Shown piece by piece: positions 63,759 to 64,000 of a DNA stretch of 64,000 bases (position 1 is its first letter; each line of letters starts with the position of its first letter). The stretch is from JAZKBN01 sp040388605. Lineage in GTDB: Bacteria; Bacteroidota; Bacteroidia; Cytophagales; Flexibacteraceae. Location of the stretch: NCBI GenBank assembly GCA_040388605.1, contig JAZKBN010000003.1, positions 1-64,000 on the forward strand. The letters are read 5' to 3'. Under the pieces are notes generated by a model. That model did not search any database. It worked only from the letters and a program-made list of their open reading frames with translations, and was not told the DNA's origin. The position numbers were made by a program, and so were the translations under genes.

Positions 63759-64000
63759 AGAACTTTATTTTTGGCGGCAATGTATGAAGTTTTTATAATT
63801 ATTGGCATTAAGGTTCCGGTTATATTTCTAAAATTTATGCAAGCAAGAGGAGTTTATATAAGGTCCGTTTTCCCTTACTGTTTCTTCAAAACAGACCTTT
63901 AAGATAACATTTCGGCTGCTTATTTAATATATGGCGAAGGGCGGTTTGTGTAAAAATGACAAAGCAGGAACAGGAAAAAATTGGATTATGCCATAAATTA
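63759..64000. other. Upstream region of Ter operon, cut by window
   Basis: 242 AT-rich bases between the first terD start and the window end. It should hold the operon promoter; no perfect TAnnTTTG element was found. No gene was recognised. Confidence 0.4.

Overview
The window is chromosomal DNA of a Bacteroidota bacterium, most likely from the Chitinophagales/Sphingobacteriales side of the phylum. The grounds are a PorU/PorV type IX secretion pair, a cargo protein with a type IX sorting tail, a CarboxypepD_reg-type TonB receptor, DUF3822, several TAnnTTTG promoter elements and the general lack of Shine-Dalgarno sequences. Three runs of exactly 10 N (8040-8049, 8352-8361, 19333-19342) look like scaffolding gaps, so this is probably a draft or metagenome-derived assembly. 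No insertion sequence, prophage or CRISPR array was seen.

Layout. 1-1050: a degenerate reading frame and a tRNA-Ser(GGA) with its own promoter and terminator. 1.2-6 kb: an M20 peptidase, YidD, a UMF1-type MFS transporter, a small membrane peptide gene with its own terminator, and a secreted CAP-domain protein. 6.4-9.7 kb: dnaK (interrupted by two N gaps) and an unrecognised outer-membrane-type protein. 9.7-15.9 kb: housekeeping genes (ugd, a DEDDh exonuclease, trxB, M23-LysM peptidase, dedA, aroE). 16.6-20.8 kb: a hexuronate catabolic operon (SDR-type mannonate/fructuronate oxidoreductase, uxuA, uxaC, eda) that turns glucuronate into 2-keto-3-deoxygluconate and cleaves KDPG; a KDG kinase is not in the window. 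20.9-29.1 kb: plsY, a giant unrecognised exported protein of 1848 residues, prmA and a DUF3822 gene, all on the minus strand. 29.3-35.7 kb: pssA, purS, porU and porV. 35.8-49.9 kb: a 3-hydroxyacyl-CoA dehydrogenase/enoyl-CoA hydratase fusion, a SirB-like/cytochrome c fusion, a membrane protein, a large propeller/outer-membrane protein, a FAD oxidoreductase, a TonB receptor and dxs. 50.2-55.3 kb: a 1693-residue GEVED/PKD repeat protein with a type IX sorting tail. 55.9-63.8 kb: an eight-gene minus-strand Ter (tellurium-resistance family) operon.

The Ter operon is the most system-like part of the window. In transcription order it encodes TerD, TerD, TerY (vWA), TerD, TerY, a TerY with zinc-ribbon tail, a PP2C phosphatase with an Ig-like domain and a divergent protein kinase with a zinc ribbon. 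The last two genes overlap. This fits the Ter-type signalling modules known from comparative genomics, in which Ca-binding TerD proteins, vWA scaffolds and a kinase/phosphatase pair form a stress-response complex. Here TerC and TerB are not seen (the right side is cut by the window edge).

Other points worth attention: the aroE start codon lies inside an 18-bp perfect inverted repeat; plsY lacks a usable start codon although its first membrane helix is coded upstream of its first ATG, in the same frame as the stop of the giant protein; and pssA has a promoter element that ends 5 nt before its start codon, predicting a leaderless mRNA.
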